Shown here: piece after piece, positions 28,370 through 38,406 of the stretch
Layout: the number at the start of each line of letters is the position of its first letter
Position numbering within the stretch: position 1 is the stretch's first letter
Source of the DNA: Arthrobacter sp. P2b
GTDB taxonomy: Bacteria > Actinomycetota > Actinomycetes > Actinomycetales > Micrococcaceae
Direction: 5' to 3'
Length of the DNA stretch: 64,000 nucleotides
Assembly (NCBI RefSeq): GCF_900168295.1
Contig: NZ_FVZL01000002.1
Coordinates: forward strand, 516,727-580,726
Program-made: the position numbers and the translations under genes
The notes under the pieces: generated by a model
Told to the model about the DNA's origin: nothing
The model's input: only the letters and a program-made list of their open reading frames with translations
Database searches by the model: none

Positions 28370-29352
28370 GCTCCCAGTCTGCTGACCAGCCGGGCCTCTG
28401 TGTCCGGCGCCAGTCCCGCCTTGCGGGGCCGGGCCAGCCCGCGGGCACGTTCATCCCGGAGCGTGTCCTCCAGGGTTTCCTGCCACGGCCGCAGCACCAG
28501 GCCGGCCGCCCGCGCGGCCTGGTTGCTGCGCGCCATAAAGCCCCCATGGTCCGGCGGGAGCCAGAGCGGCAGGGAATCGGGTCCCGCCCAGTACCCGACT
28601 CCTTCAGCCACCAGCCAGTCTTCCGGTGCAGCCACTACAGAGCCGGTATAGCCGGCTATGTCGCCGGACGTGCCCACGTACTGGCCGAACGGAACCTGGT
28701 CCCCCACCGCGTTGAGCACGCCACTGATTCCCTGTTCCGCGGCGAGCAGGATCCAGGCTGCAAGGTCGCGGACGTCGATGACCTGCGTGGGATCCGCGTC
28801 AATGTCCGGAACGATGACGGGCCCGCTGTCCCGGGCGAAGCGGCCCGGCCAGTAGCCGTAACGGTCGGAACCGTCCCCGGGACCGCCGATAAGGCCTGCG
28901 CGGCAGACGTGGACCCTGCCGCCCGCTGCCGCCAGGGCGGCTCCCTCAATGGCCACCTTCGATTCCCCGTAGTTCTCCGCCGTGGACTGCCTTCCGGACG
29001 GCAGAGCAGGCAAAAGCGCCGCGTCCTCCGCCGCGCCCGGCATGGAATGGTCGGCATACACGGAACAGCTGGACACGAAGGTCCAGTGGCCCGCCCGCTG
29101 TGCAAGGGCATCCAGGGCACCCTGTGCGGGGTCGGGATCGCGGGCAACCTCGATGACGGCGTCCCAGTCCCCCGACACACCGGCGTAGGCGTTCGCGCCC
29201 AGTGAACGGTCGGCCCTGGTCCAGGCCGCACCGCTGGGCGGCTGTCCCGCTGATCCGCGGGCCAGGCACGTCACCTGGTGCCCGGCCGTCACTGCCTGGC
29301 CGGCGATTTCTGCTGACAGGAAGGCGGTTCCGCCGAGGACAAGGATGCGCAT
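28366..29352 (-). CDS. NAD-dependent epimerase/dehydratase-family protein
   Basis: This 328-residue extended-SDR/Rossmann protein has an N-terminal cofactor segment RILVLGGTAFLSAEIA, a variant of GxxGxxG. Other recognisable features are 'VSSCSVYADHS' in the position of the catalytic Ser and a YGESKVAIE segment giving Tyr-x-x-x-Lys (Y-G-E-S-K). The C-terminus, with a WxxPP-like GFMARSNQAARAAGLVLRPWQETLEDTL, resembles the reductases that act on sugar nucleotides or isoflavone-like substrates. The substrate is unknown. It is monocistronic, ending against the OsmC gene and divergent from the mechanosensitive channel gene. Confidence 0.8.
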   Translation of the reverse strand: MRILVLGGTAFLSAEIAGQAVTAGHQVTCLARGSAGQPPSGAAWTRADRSLGANAYAGVSGDWDAVIEVARDPDPAQGALDALAQRAGHWTFVSSCSVYADHSMPGAAEDAALLPALPSGRQSTAENYGESKVAIEGAALAAAGGRVHVCRAGLIGGPGDGSDRYGYWPGRFARDSGPVIVPDIDADPTQVIDVRDLAAWILLAAEQGISGVLNAVGDQVPFGQYVGTSGDIAGYTGSVVAAPEDWLVAEGVGYWAGPDSLPLWLPPDHGGFMARSNQAARAAGLVLRPWQETLEDTLRDERARGLARPRKAGLAPDTEARLVSRLGA

Positions 29353-29472
29353 GGCCCCACGCTACGGCGCTAGGGTTAAGACAGAACAGAGGCTTCCGCG
29401 CCGGGCATAACCGGCGCTGAAGCAACTCGTCCCGGTTCTGCCGGCACAAACCCCAAGGAGCACTTCTTACCT

Positions 29473-30159
29473 ATGGTCAGCATGTTGTCAGTCCTCCCTT
29501 CCGCCGCCACCGACCCGGACGGCATCAGCATTACGGGGATCGTGATCAGCCTGGGCGTCGGCGTCGCCGTCTGGCTGGCGGCGACGTTCGTCATCTCCCG
29601 CATCACCTCGCGGGTGGCGTCCGGGAGCAACTTCTTCAAGAAACCCACGTTCAAGTGGGCGGCTCCCGCTTTCCGGGCCTTGGATCACGAACGCCGGGTG
29701 CAGCGGGCGGAAACCATCGGTTCACTGCTGAACAGCATCGTGGGGGTGCTGGTGGTGGTCATCACCGGCATGTACGTACTGCAGAACCTTGACATCAACA
29801 TCGCGCCGCTCCTGACCAGCGTCGGTATCCTCGGTGTGGCCATCGGCTTCGGCGCCCAGCAGCTGATCCGCGACTTCCTGGCCGGCATTTTCATTACCAT
29901 TGAAGACCAGTTCGGCATCGGCGACGTGATCGAAACCAGCGAGGTGGTGGGCGTGGTTGAATCCATGGGCCTGCGCATCACGCGGGTCCGGTCCGACGAC
30001 GGTGCCATCTGGTACCTGCGCAACGGTGAGATCCTGAGGGTAGGCAACCGTTCGCAGGGCAATTATGTGCCATTGCATGAATCGGAAGACGGCACCACGG
30101 ACCAGAGCTCGGATCACGGCGCCGAGAACACGAAGACCGAGCAGAAAGCCGGAGAATAG
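29473..30159 (+). CDS. Small-conductance mechanosensitive channel (MscS family)
   Basis: This 228-residue membrane protein has an N-terminal transmembrane helix (~20-42), a second (~88-108) and a pore-lining TM3-like helix with glycine/alanine spacing (GVAIGFGAQQLIRDFLAGIFI). The beta domain with EDQFGIGDVIE follows, as in MscS. The vestibule C-terminal domain is shortened, ending in a hydrophilic tail. It would open under hypo-osmotic shock. AAGGAG lies 12 bases before the ATG at 29473; an internal ATG at 29482 is also possible. It is two bases from the hemoglobin gene and so co-transcribed with it. Confidence 0.87.
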   Translation: MVSMLSVLPSAATDPDGISITGIVISLGVGVAVWLAATFVISRITSRVASGSNFFKKPTFKWAAPAFRALDHERRVQRAETIGSLLNSIVGVLVVVITGMYVLQNLDINIAPLLTSVGILGVAIGFGAQQLIRDFLAGIFITIEDQFGIGDVIETSEVVGVVESMGLRITRVRSDDGAIWYLRNGEILRVGNRSQGNYVPLHESEDGTTDQSSDHGAENTKTEQKAGE

Positions 30160-30161
30160 CG

Positions 30162-30614
30162 ATGACCATTCCCGTAGGGCCGCAGCAGCCACGCCAGCTG
30201 ATGCAGAACGATCCCTTCAGCCAGCCCGGCTACACGGACAACTTCTACGACGCCGTGGGCGGCCACGAAACGTTCGTCAAGCTCATCGACATTTTCTACG
30301 ACGGCGTGGCCACCGATCCGCTGCTGCGCCCGATGTACCCCGAAGAGGACCTGGGACCAGCCAAACGGCGTTTCCTGATGTTCCTGGAGCAGTACTGGGG
30401 CGGACCCACCACCTACGGTGAAGAGCGCGGCCATCCGCGCCTCCGGATGCGGCACATGCCGTTCAAGGTGTCGCCGGAGGCCAAGGACCGCTGGCTGTTC
30501 CACATGCGCAAGGCCGTGGACGCCCTTGAACTGCCGCCCCTGTACGAGGGGACCCTGTGGGATTACATGGAGCGCGCGGCGTTGTCCATGGTGAACAGCC
30601 CGTCCGGCTCCTGA
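30162..30614 (+). CDS. glbO: Group II truncated hemoglobin (trHbO)
   Basis: This 150-residue 2-on-2 globin has the N-terminal FYDAVGGHETFVKLIDIFYDGV, a distal region with DLGPAKRRFLMFLEQYWGGP, the proximal histidine in RMRHMPFKV and the conserved tryptophan G8 in DRWLFHMRKAV. All are diagnostic of trHbO, which binds oxygen tightly and may handle NO or peroxide in actinobacteria. It starts two bases after the mscS-like stop. The residues needed for haem binding are present, so I expect a working haem protein. Confidence 0.93.
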   Translation: MTIPVGPQQPRQLMQNDPFSQPGYTDNFYDAVGGHETFVKLIDIFYDGVATDPLLRPMYPEEDLGPAKRRFLMFLEQYWGGPTTYGEERGHPRLRMRHMPFKVSPEAKDRWLFHMRKAVDALELPPLYEGTLWDYMERAALSMVNSPSGS

Positions 30615-30630
30615 CCCGGCAGCTCCGCCC

Positions 30631-31290
30631 TTAGAGCAGGCCGCTTCCGGTGCGCGCCAGCACGTGCCCGCGGCTGCCCGAGAGCCGGAACCAGCGGCCC
30701 GCGCGGTAGAGCTTCTGGTCGCCGTCTGCGAGGAAGCCTAAGGCAAGGGCCGCGAAGGCCGCTCCCGTCGGCAGTCCCGAGGAGTCCAGGTCCCTGCCCC
30801 AGACCGCGGCGCGGGCGTTGTTCACGATCAGTGCCCCGGGCTTGTCCGGAACAATTCCCGCCACTTCGGCGATGCCGGCCTCTGCTGCCTGCCGCAGGGC
30901 GGAGTCGCTGAGCGACCCCACAAGTTCCCAGCCGCCCCTTGGGGCGCTGACGCCCGTCCAGGACTCGGTGACCGTAGCCGGCGGAACCGGCAATTCGACG
31001 TCGTCCTCCCCTGCGCGGGCGAGGCGGTCCAGGACGGCCGACAGCGGGACTGTCACGTCCGTTTCCGAAGGTGCCGCCAGCGCCATGGTGCGCAGGCCCA
31101 GGATGGTGGGCGTGGATTCGCCCAGCAGCCGGGGACGCAGCACGCACACGTACGCGGCGAGGACGGAACCTGCCGCCTGCAGCCGGATGGCGCCGTCGTC
31201 GATCGCTTTTGCCCGTGTGACGTACGTCTTCAGGTCGGCGAGATCCCTGGGGTCGGCGAAACGGAAGGACGAGGTAAGAAGATCAGACAC
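30631..31290 (-). CDS. Uncharacterised actinobacterial protein
   Basis: This 219-residue soluble protein has no recognisable catalytic motif. It is Ala/Leu/Val-rich with a mixed alpha/beta pattern. The opening SDLLTSSFRFADPRDLADLKTYV and the closing FRLSGSRGHVLARTGSGLL look conserved-protein-like and codon use matches the neighbours, so it is likely real. I chose the GTG at 31290 because the upstream extension is low-complexity and runs into the divergent thioesterase promoter. The ribosome-binding site is weak. It is convergent with the hemoglobin gene. Confidence 0.65.
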   Translation of the reverse strand: MSDLLTSSFRFADPRDLADLKTYVTRAKAIDDGAIRLQAAGSVLAAYVCVLRPRLLGESTPTILGLRTMALAAPSETDVTVPLSAVLDRLARAGEDDVELPVPPATVTESWTGVSAPRGGWELVGSLSDSALRQAAEAGIAEVAGIVPDKPGALIVNNARAAVWGRDLDSSGLPTGAAFAALALGFLADGDQKLYRAGRWFRLSGSRGHVLARTGSGLL

Positions 31291-31373
31291 ACCAAGAACA
31301 CTACCGGGTGCACGCTGATTGGACACTGCCCCGGCTGGTTGAGCGGCACCGGGCCGCCGTCTAGAGTCAAACC

Positions 31374-32354
31374 ATGACTGAAGCCGAAGCCGGACTCCTG
31401 GCACCTCCCAGCGGTGACCCCACCGCATCGCTGATCAAACTTCTCGACCTTGGCCAGTTGGAAGGAGCCCGGACGGACGAGGACATTTTCCTTGGACCGT
31501 CCCAGCAGCAGCCGCACCACCGGGTATTCGGCGGCCAGGTCCTGGCACAGTCACTCATCGCCTCCATCCGGACCGTGGACGACGAGCGTTTTGTCCACTC
31601 CATGCACGGCTACTTCCTGCGGCCCGGCGATGCCAACAAGCCCATCACGTTTGGTGTCCAGCGCCTCCGTGACGGCCGGTCCTTTTCCGCGCGGAGGGTC
31701 CACGCCTATCAGGACGGCGTGCCGATCCTGTCCATGATCGCGTCCTTCCAGGGGGAGGACGAAGGCATCGAGCACGAATCCACGATGCCCGCCGGTATCC
31801 CGGACCCGGAGTCCCTGCCCAGCACCGCTGACCTGCTGGGGAAGTTCGACCACCCGGTGGCCAGGCACTGGGCGTATGAGCGGCCCTTCGATATCCGGCA
31901 CATCGATCCGCCGCTGTACGTTTCGGCCAAGGGCACCAAGGAAGCCCGGAACGCTGTGTGGATGAAGACGTTCGGGCCGATGCCGGACAACGCCAACCTG
32001 CACCGGGCCGCCCTGGCGTATGCGAGCGACTACACCCTTCTTGAGTCCATTTTGCGGCGGCACGGGCTGAGCTGGATCACACCGGGCATGAATGTGGCGA
32101 GCCTCGACCACGCCATGTGGTGGCACCGCCCCGCCCGGGTGGACGAATGGCTCCTCTATGTGCAGGAGTCCCCGAGCGCGCAGGGCGCACGGGGAATCGC
32201 CACCGGCAAGATCTTCAACCGGGCCGGGCAGCACGTTGCCTCCGTTGCCCAGGAGGGCATGGTCCGCGTGCCCACGGACCTGAAGAACAAGGTGGTGGGC
32301 GCCTTCCAGTCCAAGGTGTTGGAGCATCAGATCCGCAAGGCTGTGCGGGACTAG
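31374..32354 (+). CDS. tesB: Acyl-CoA thioesterase II
   Basis: TesB hydrolyses medium- and long-chain acyl-CoA to free acid and CoA. The 326 residues contain the two tandem hotdog domains typical of the family: VFGGQVLAQSLIASIRTV and HGYFLRPGD in the first, and SLDHAMWWHRPARVDEWLLY with ARGIATGKIFNRAGQHVASVAQEG in the second. The aspartate of the second-domain active site (SLDH) and the Q-containing C-terminal strand are present. It is monocistronic and ends in a long hairpin shared with the convergent ettA. Confidence 0.95.
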   Translation: MTEAEAGLLAPPSGDPTASLIKLLDLGQLEGARTDEDIFLGPSQQQPHHRVFGGQVLAQSLIASIRTVDDERFVHSMHGYFLRPGDANKPITFGVQRLRDGRSFSARRVHAYQDGVPILSMIASFQGEDEGIEHESTMPAGIPDPESLPSTADLLGKFDHPVARHWAYERPFDIRHIDPPLYVSAKGTKEARNAVWMKTFGPMPDNANLHRAALAYASDYTLLESILRRHGLSWITPGMNVASLDHAMWWHRPARVDEWLLYVQESPSAQGARGIATGKIFNRAGQHVASVAQEGMVRVPTDLKNKVVGAFQSKVLEHQIRKAVRD

Positions 32355-32366
32355 CAGGCCTAACCG

Positions 32367-32414
32367 GGCACAAAGGAGGCCGGCACCCTAACGGGTGCCG
32401 GCCTCCTTTGTGCC
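32367..32414. terminator. Perfect 22-bp hairpin between tesB and ettA
   Basis: The arm 32367-32388 is exactly complementary to 32393-32414 around the loop TAAC, 12 bases past the tesB stop and 38 bases past the ettA stop of the convergent gene. There is no U-tract, so it probably acts as a bidirectional U-less terminator. Confidence 0.8.
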
Positions 32415-32452
32415 ATCGCCGGTGACCGGCGGGGGCGCCGGTGCTGAAATCC

Positions 32453-34135
<1,683 letters not shown>

Positions 34136-34184
34136 GGTTCCAAATCTAGTGGGTAGGCGGGCATAACTCACATTTACGGTGGAC

Positions 34185-34706
34185 TCAGGACCCTACGAAG
34201 CACTTGCCGCTGGCCAGCACCGGAAGGACCGTGACGGTGACTGTTCCTTCCCGGACCTGGCCGATGACGCAGTCGGTCCCCTGCAGCACCGCCGCCTCGA
34301 TGGCGTCGGCTTCAAGGCCGGTGGGGGTACGGCTTTGCGACACCTGAAGGACAGCGGGGGCAATGCCCGCGCCGGTGAGTGCATCGGTGACCTGGGCGGT
34401 GGCGGGTTTTGGCGCCGCCGCTGCCAGCTGGGTCAGGGTGTTTGTCACGGTCTGCCTTACCGTTTCGGTGGCCGCCGCTTCCGCGTTGGCTGACGGTGCG
34501 GCTGAGGTGTCCGCGAGCGCGTCCCCGCCTCCATTGGCATTGCCCTCGGTACCGCTGTCCTGGGTACCGCTGTCCTGCGCCGCAGGGGCCGCGGTTTCCG
34601 TTGCCCGGGTTTCACTGTCTGCGGGTCCGGGCGAAGCGGTGGAACCCGGGGTGCAGCCGGCCATGACGGCGACGAGGGCTGCGCCCGCGGCGAAGCGAAG
34701 CATCAT
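34185..34706 (-). CDS. Putative lipoprotein (DUF6993-like)
   Basis: From the ATG at 34706 this is a 173-residue protein beginning MMLRFAAGAALVAVMAGC, a signal peptide ending in a lipobox (VMAGC), so it should be lipid-anchored on the outer face of the membrane. An Asp/Ala/Gly/Ser-rich disordered segment follows (~20-70). The C-terminal region (TGLEADAIEAAVLQGTDCVIG and a second cysteine in SGKCFVGS) looks like a small folded domain with a disulfide pair and resembles the actinobacterial DUF6993 family. An upstream ATG at 34790 would add a hydrophilic extension before the signal and seems less likely. Function unknown. Confidence 0.6.
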   Translation of the reverse strand: MMLRFAAGAALVAVMAGCTPGSTASPGPADSETRATETAAPAAQDSGTQDSGTEGNANGGGDALADTSAAPSANAEAAATETVRQTVTNTLTQLAAAAPKPATAQVTDALTGAGIAPAVLQVSQSRTPTGLEADAIEAAVLQGTDCVIGQVREGTVTVTVLPVLASGKCFVGS

Positions 34707-34907
34707 GGTGCGGACCCTGATCGTTTCTCGAGGAGCAGCCGGTGAGGCACCGGCTCCATGATCGTGCCGGTGGTCCAGGTTGTGCCGCATGCTGTCATTC
34801 TGCCACGGGTCCCGGAGCCGGTGATGCAGCCTGGGCGGACAGGGCACGGCCGGGGGGTGCCGAAGCCCTGCCCGCCCAGGAACTTGAGAGGCCGTTGATG
34901 ACAGTTC

Positions 34908-35468
34908 CTACACTCCTGATTCCGCGAGCTCCCCCGTTTCCAGATCCAGTGGCACAAGGTCGCCGTTGCTGTCCTCGATGTAGGCAGCGGCAGGATCGCC
35001 GCCCAGGTCCTCGTCGCCGTCCCCGGGTTCGTCGAACGGTCCGTCGGTACCGGCGCGGTGTTCGCCGGCGAGGGGGGCGTCCTGGTCAACGAGCGAGAGA
35101 AGCGGCTTGGTGGAGGATCGGATGAAGTTGGCAGTGCCCCAGGTGAGATCGTGGCCCACGGCGTCAGCATCGATGGTGTGTGAGTAATAGACCCTGCCGT
35201 CCCGTTCCCAGCTGCGGATCTTCAGCGTGCCAACCACGATGACCGGCTGTCCCTTTCTGATGCTGCAGCCCATGCTTCCCGCGAGGTGGCGGTAGCCCTG
35301 GACCAGGAACCAGTTGGTGTGGCCGTCCATCCAGGCGCCTGTTTCCTTGTCACGCCGCCGCGAGGTGGAACCAATCCGGAAAGAGGCGGTGGCCACTCCC
35401 CCTGGCGTTGTGCCGCTTTTGATCTCGGTGGCAACGAATCCCCGGATCGTGATGGTGGTGTCGCTCAT
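34908..35468 (-). CDS. ssb: Single-stranded DNA-binding protein (secondary SSB paralog)
   Basis: This 186-residue protein has an N-terminal OB-fold of SSB type (residues ~1-110: TITIRGFVATEI, ASFRIGSTSRRRDKETG, WFLVQGYRHLAGSM, KGQPVIVVGTLKIRSWE and GRVYYSHTIDADAVGHDL). A 70-residue acidic C-terminal tail follows. It lacks the canonical DDDIPF tip: the tail ends ETGELAESGV. This fits a second SSB paralog, seen in actinobacteria, rather than the replicative SSB encoded with rpsF-rpsR. It probably binds ssDNA but may not recruit the usual SSB partners. It stands alone upstream of tRNA-Arg, transcribed on the opposite strand. Confidence 0.85.
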   Translation of the reverse strand: MSDTTITIRGFVATEIKSGTTPGGVATASFRIGSTSRRRDKETGAWMDGHTNWFLVQGYRHLAGSMGCSIRKGQPVIVVGTLKIRSWERDGRVYYSHTIDADAVGHDLTWGTANFIRSSTKPLLSLVDQDAPLAGEHRAGTDGPFDEPGDGDEDLGGDPAAAYIEDSNGDLVPLDLETGELAESGV

Positions 35469-35682
35469 CTTTACGTCCTGTCTTCAATGGTGGTGCCTTA
35501 GCAGGCAAAACCAGCATCATCCCGCTGATCACCAGGGACGAGGGCCCGGACGTCCTATGTGCACAATCGCGGTCCCGGCGTGCTTGTGGAGGAGAAGTCG
35601 GGCCTTTGGAAACCTGTGACGCGACCTGCAGCCGGGCAATGTAAACTTTTTGAGGCGCCGGGCTTCAGGCCCGGATGCACCC

Positions 35683-35755
35683 GCCTCAGTAGCTCAGGGG
35701 ATAGAGCAGCGGCCTTCTAATCCGCCGGTCGGGGGTTCGATTCCCTCCTGGGGCA
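35683..35755 (+). tRNA. tRNA-Arg (anticodon TCT)
   Basis: The acceptor stem GCCTCAG/CTGGGGC (one T-G pair), D-arm GCTC/GAGC, anticodon loop CTTCTAA (anticodon TCT) and T-arm CGGGG-TTCGATT-CCCTC form a full cloverleaf. The anticodon stem has a C-T mismatch at its top pair. It decodes AGA and AGG, rare in this GC-rich genome. The gene is followed by a repeated element and an intrinsic terminator. Confidence 0.95.
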
Positions 35756-35762
35756 CCGATGT

Positions 35763-35800
35763 GATGAGTCGGGACATCCTTCACGGATGAGTCGGGTCAT
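35763..35800 (+). repeat. 15-bp direct repeat after tRNA-Arg
   Basis: GATGAGTCGGGACAT (35763-35777) and GATGAGTCGGGTCAT (35786-35800) form a direct repeat with one mismatch and an 8-base spacer, beginning eight bases past the tRNA 3' end. The tRNA 3' side is a common integration target, and the repeat could be a remnant of an element end. No transposase or integrase is nearby. Confidence 0.55.
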
Positions 35801-35806
35801 CGGTAG

Positions 35807-35840
35807 CACCCCGGTCTTCGGACCGGGGTGTTTTCTTTCT
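35807..35840 (+). terminator. tRNA-Arg intrinsic terminator
   Basis: A perfect 10-bp stem (CACCCCGGTC/GACCGGGGTG) with a stable TTCG loop is followed by TTTTCTTTCTT on the plus strand. It terminates the tRNA-Arg transcript about 50 bases past the gene. Confidence 0.92.
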
Positions 35841-35855
35841 TAAATTCCCCCAGCG

Positions 35856-37085
35856 CTAGGGCTGAACCAGGTATGGCGCCTCGACGAGCGAGCGGACCAC
35901 GCTGCCCGCCGCGCCAAGCAGCGCTCCGGCTTGCCCCACAGCCGTGAGGGACACCTGCTCCGCGGCGATCCTGCCCGGCGCGTACTTTTCAAGGCTCGCA
36001 ACGAGCGGCGCCCGCAGCCAGGGGTCGAGGACCGCGAAGTGGCCGCCCAGCACCACCGAGCCGATGTCCGTCACCCTGGCGGTTGAGGCAAGAGCCATGC
36101 CCAGGTATTTGCCGGCACGATCGACGGCGAGCAGGGCACCGGGCTCCCCCGCCGTCAGGGAATCTACCAGGGCGGACATGTTTTCGGAGCGTGTCCGGCT
36201 GCCTGAGATGCCGGCTGCCGTGAAGATGGCGTCCTGGCCGGCCACTGTTTCCAGGCATCCGGTTCCGCCGCAGGAACACAGGCTTCCCTCAGGGGCCACC
36301 ACCACATGCCCCACTTCGCCGGCATGCCCTTCAGGCCCGGTGAACAGTTCGGCCCCGATGACCAGTCCGCCACCAACACCAACCTCGCCGGACACGAAGA
36401 GGAAACCGGAGCCACCATTGGCCTGCCGGTGCTGGAGTTCGGCCAACGCGGCAGCGTTGGCTTCGTTGAACAGGGCAACACCCAAAGCAGTACCGGGCAG
36501 CAGCCGGGTGAGATCGAGGTCAACGCCCGTCCAGCCGAGGTTCGGGGCGAGGAGGACCCTTGACGTCGCAGCATCCACGAGCCCGGGTACAGCCAGCCCG
36601 CCCCCGAGGATCCGGACGCCGCGCTTGCCCGCCGCACTGGCCACCGTCGCTGCCAGCAAGGCAAGGGCGTCCATGACAGGGCCGCTGTCGCTGTCCCGGT
36701 TGTCGCGCTCCTGGATTTCCTGCACCAGCAGGGTACCCGAGAGGTCGATGACTCCGGCCGCGATGTAGTCGACATTGATTTCCATGCCCATCACGGCGCG
36801 GTCCGGGTTGAGCTGCAGACCCACACCCGGCCGCCCGCGCTCCCCCTGCGGGTTCAGCCCTATTTCGCAGACAAGCCCAGCTCCCAGGAGCTCCAGGACC
36901 AGGCTCGAAACCGACGCCTTGGTCAGGCCCGTGGCCGAGGCAACCTGGGCGCGGGTGAGATGGGTATCAGCGGAGGCCTGGGCGATCCTTCCCAGAACGA
37001 GTGCAAGGTTGCTCCGGCGAACATCATTCATGCTGCCGGGCACGGCGGACTCGGTAAGGACTGCGGCCGGCACCGGCATCACCAT
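35856..37085 (-). CDS. xylR: ROK-family transcriptional repressor (XylR-type)
   Basis: This 409-residue protein couples an N-terminal winged-helix DNA-binding domain (residues ~20-85, with LTRAQVASATGLTKASVSSLV) to a ROK sugar-kinase-like domain. The latter retains the ROK zinc signature region GHVVVAPEGSLCSCGGTGCLE, with a glycine-rich ATP-loop-like segment earlier. ROK regulators of this type bind xylose or a related sugar and leave their operator. It diverges from xylA across a 130-base gap containing the palindrome TAGTT-N9-AACTA, which resembles the Bacillus XylR operator. Its identity as the xylose regulator rests on this arrangement. Confidence 0.88.
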   Translation of the reverse strand: MVMPVPAAVLTESAVPGSMNDVRRSNLALVLGRIAQASADTHLTRAQVASATGLTKASVSSLVLELLGAGLVCEIGLNPQGERGRPGVGLQLNPDRAVMGMEINVDYIAAGVIDLSGTLLVQEIQERDNRDSDSGPVMDALALLAATVASAAGKRGVRILGGGLAVPGLVDAATSRVLLAPNLGWTGVDLDLTRLLPGTALGVALFNEANAAALAELQHRQANGGSGFLFVSGEVGVGGGLVIGAELFTGPEGHAGEVGHVVVAPEGSLCSCGGTGCLETVAGQDAIFTAAGISGSRTRSENMSALVDSLTAGEPGALLAVDRAGKYLGMALASTARVTDIGSVVLGGHFAVLDPWLRAPLVASLEKYAPGRIAAEQVSLTAVGQAGALLGAAGSVVRSLVEAPYLVQP

Positions 37086-37157
37086 CAGGACGCTCCTTGA
37101 GAAAAATTTTGCCGGCGGGAGGCCGGGGCTGTTGACCCCAGCCTACGTCCCCGCATA

Positions 37158-37176
37158 TAGTTCAGGCAATAAACTA
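37158..37176 (+). promoter_or_regulatory. XylR-type operator upstream of xylA
   Basis: TAGTTCAGGCAATAAACTA is a TAGTT/AACTA inverted repeat with 9 bases between the arms, 40 bases ahead of the xylA start and in the shared xylR/xylA intergenic region. The same half-sites are known for XylR operators in Firmicutes, including the central GGGCAA-like core. It is the probable binding site of the adjacent ROK protein. Confidence 0.75.
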
Positions 37177-37215
37177 AAAGCCGCACCAAGGCGGCACTGA
37201 CTGCAAGGACGCATC

Positions 37216-38403
37216 ATGACTCTCTCCCCCACTCCCGCGGACAAGTTCACCTTCGGCCTGTGGACCGTAGGCTGGACCGGCGCCGACCCCTTCGGTGTTG
37301 CCACCCGCGCCGCCCTCGACCCGGTCGAAGCGGTCCACCGCCTGGCCGAACTCGGTGCGTACGGCATCACCTTCCACGACAACGACCTGGTTCCCTTCGA
37401 CGCCACCGTCTCAGAGCGTGAGCTGATCCTGAAGAACTTCCGGACCGCGCTGGCCGAGACCGGGCTGAAGGTTCCGATGGTGACCACCAACCTGTTCAGC
37501 CACCCGGTGTTCAAGGACGGCGGGTTCACCTCCAACGACCGCTCCATCCGCCGCTTTGCCCTGTCCAAGGTCCTGCGCAACATCGACCTCGCCGCCGAAT
37601 TCGGGGCTGAAACCTTCGTTATGTGGGGCGGACGCGAGGGCAGCGAATACGACGGTTCGAAAGACCTCTCGGCCGCCCTGGACCGGATGCGCGAGGGCGT
37701 GGATACCGCCGCGGCCTACATCAAGGACAAGGGCTACAACCTGCGGATCGCGCTTGAGCCCAAGCCCAACGAGCCCCGCGGTGACATCTTCCTGCCCACC
37801 GTCGGGCACGGCCTGGCGTTCATTGCCCAGCTCGAACACGGAGACATCGTGGGCCTGAACCCGGAAACCGGGCACGAGCAGATGGCAGGCCTGAACTTCA
37901 CGCACGGCATCGCCCAGGCGCTGTGGGCCGGCAAGCTCTTCCACATCGACCTCAACGGCCAGCGCGGCATCAAATACGACCAGGACCTGGTCTTCGGCCA
38001 CGGCGACCTCACCAGTGCCTTCTTCACGGTGGACCTGCTCGAAAACGGCTTCCCCAACGGCGGCCCCCGCTATGAAGGCCCCCGCCACTTCGACTACAAG
38101 CCCTCCCGCACGGACGGCTACGACGGTGTCTGGGAATCAGCAAAAGCCAACATGGCCATGTACCTGCTGCTGAAGGAACGCGCCACCGCATTCCGCGCCG
38201 ACCCCCAGGTCCAGGAAGCCCTCGCGGCCTCCGGCGTCTTCGAACTCGGCCAGCCCACCCTGGCAGCCGGTGAGACCGCGGCCGATCTGGTCGCCGACGC
38301 CGCCTCCTTCGAGGACTTCGACGCCGACAAAGCCGCCGAGCGTTCCTTCGCGTTCGTCCGGCTCAACCAGCTCGCCATCGAACACCTCCTCAACGCCCGC
38401 TAA
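37216..38403 (+). CDS. xylA: Xylose isomerase
   Basis: XylA converts D-xylose to D-xylulose and, weakly, glucose to fructose, using two divalent metals in a TIM barrel. The 395 residues are of the actinobacterial class I length. Visible active-site segments include [13 protein letters not shown] (catalytic histidine and aspartate), [24 protein letters not shown] (metal-binding glutamate and lysine), [14 protein letters not shown] and [15 protein letters not shown]. An AAGGA ribosome-binding site precedes the ATG. It is the first gene of xylA-xylB, with a three-base gap. Confidence 0.98.
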   Translation: MTLSPTPADKFTFGLWTVGWTGADPFGVATRAALDPVEAVHRLAELGAYGITFHDNDLVPFDATVSERELILKNFRTALAETGLKVPMVTTNLFSHPVFKDGGFTSNDRSIRRFALSKVLRNIDLAAEFGAETFVMWGGREGSEYDGSKDLSAALDRMREGVDTAAAYIKDKGYNLRIALEPKPNEPRGDIFLPTVGHGLAFIAQLEHGDIVGLNPETGHEQMAGLNFTHGIAQALWAGKLFHIDLNGQRGIKYDQDLVFGHGDLTSAFFTVDLLENGFPNGGPRYEGPRHFDYKPSRTDGYDGVWESAKANMAMYLLLKERATAFRADPQVQEALAASGVFELGQPTLAAGETAADLVADAASFEDFDADKAAERSFAFVRLNQLAIEHLLNAR

Positions 38404-38406
38404 GCC

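Noticed and set aside
34887..34910. Possible independent short gene at the ssb end
   Set aside because: Only the ssb stop and a short AT-poor gap are present; nothing beyond the SSB tail.
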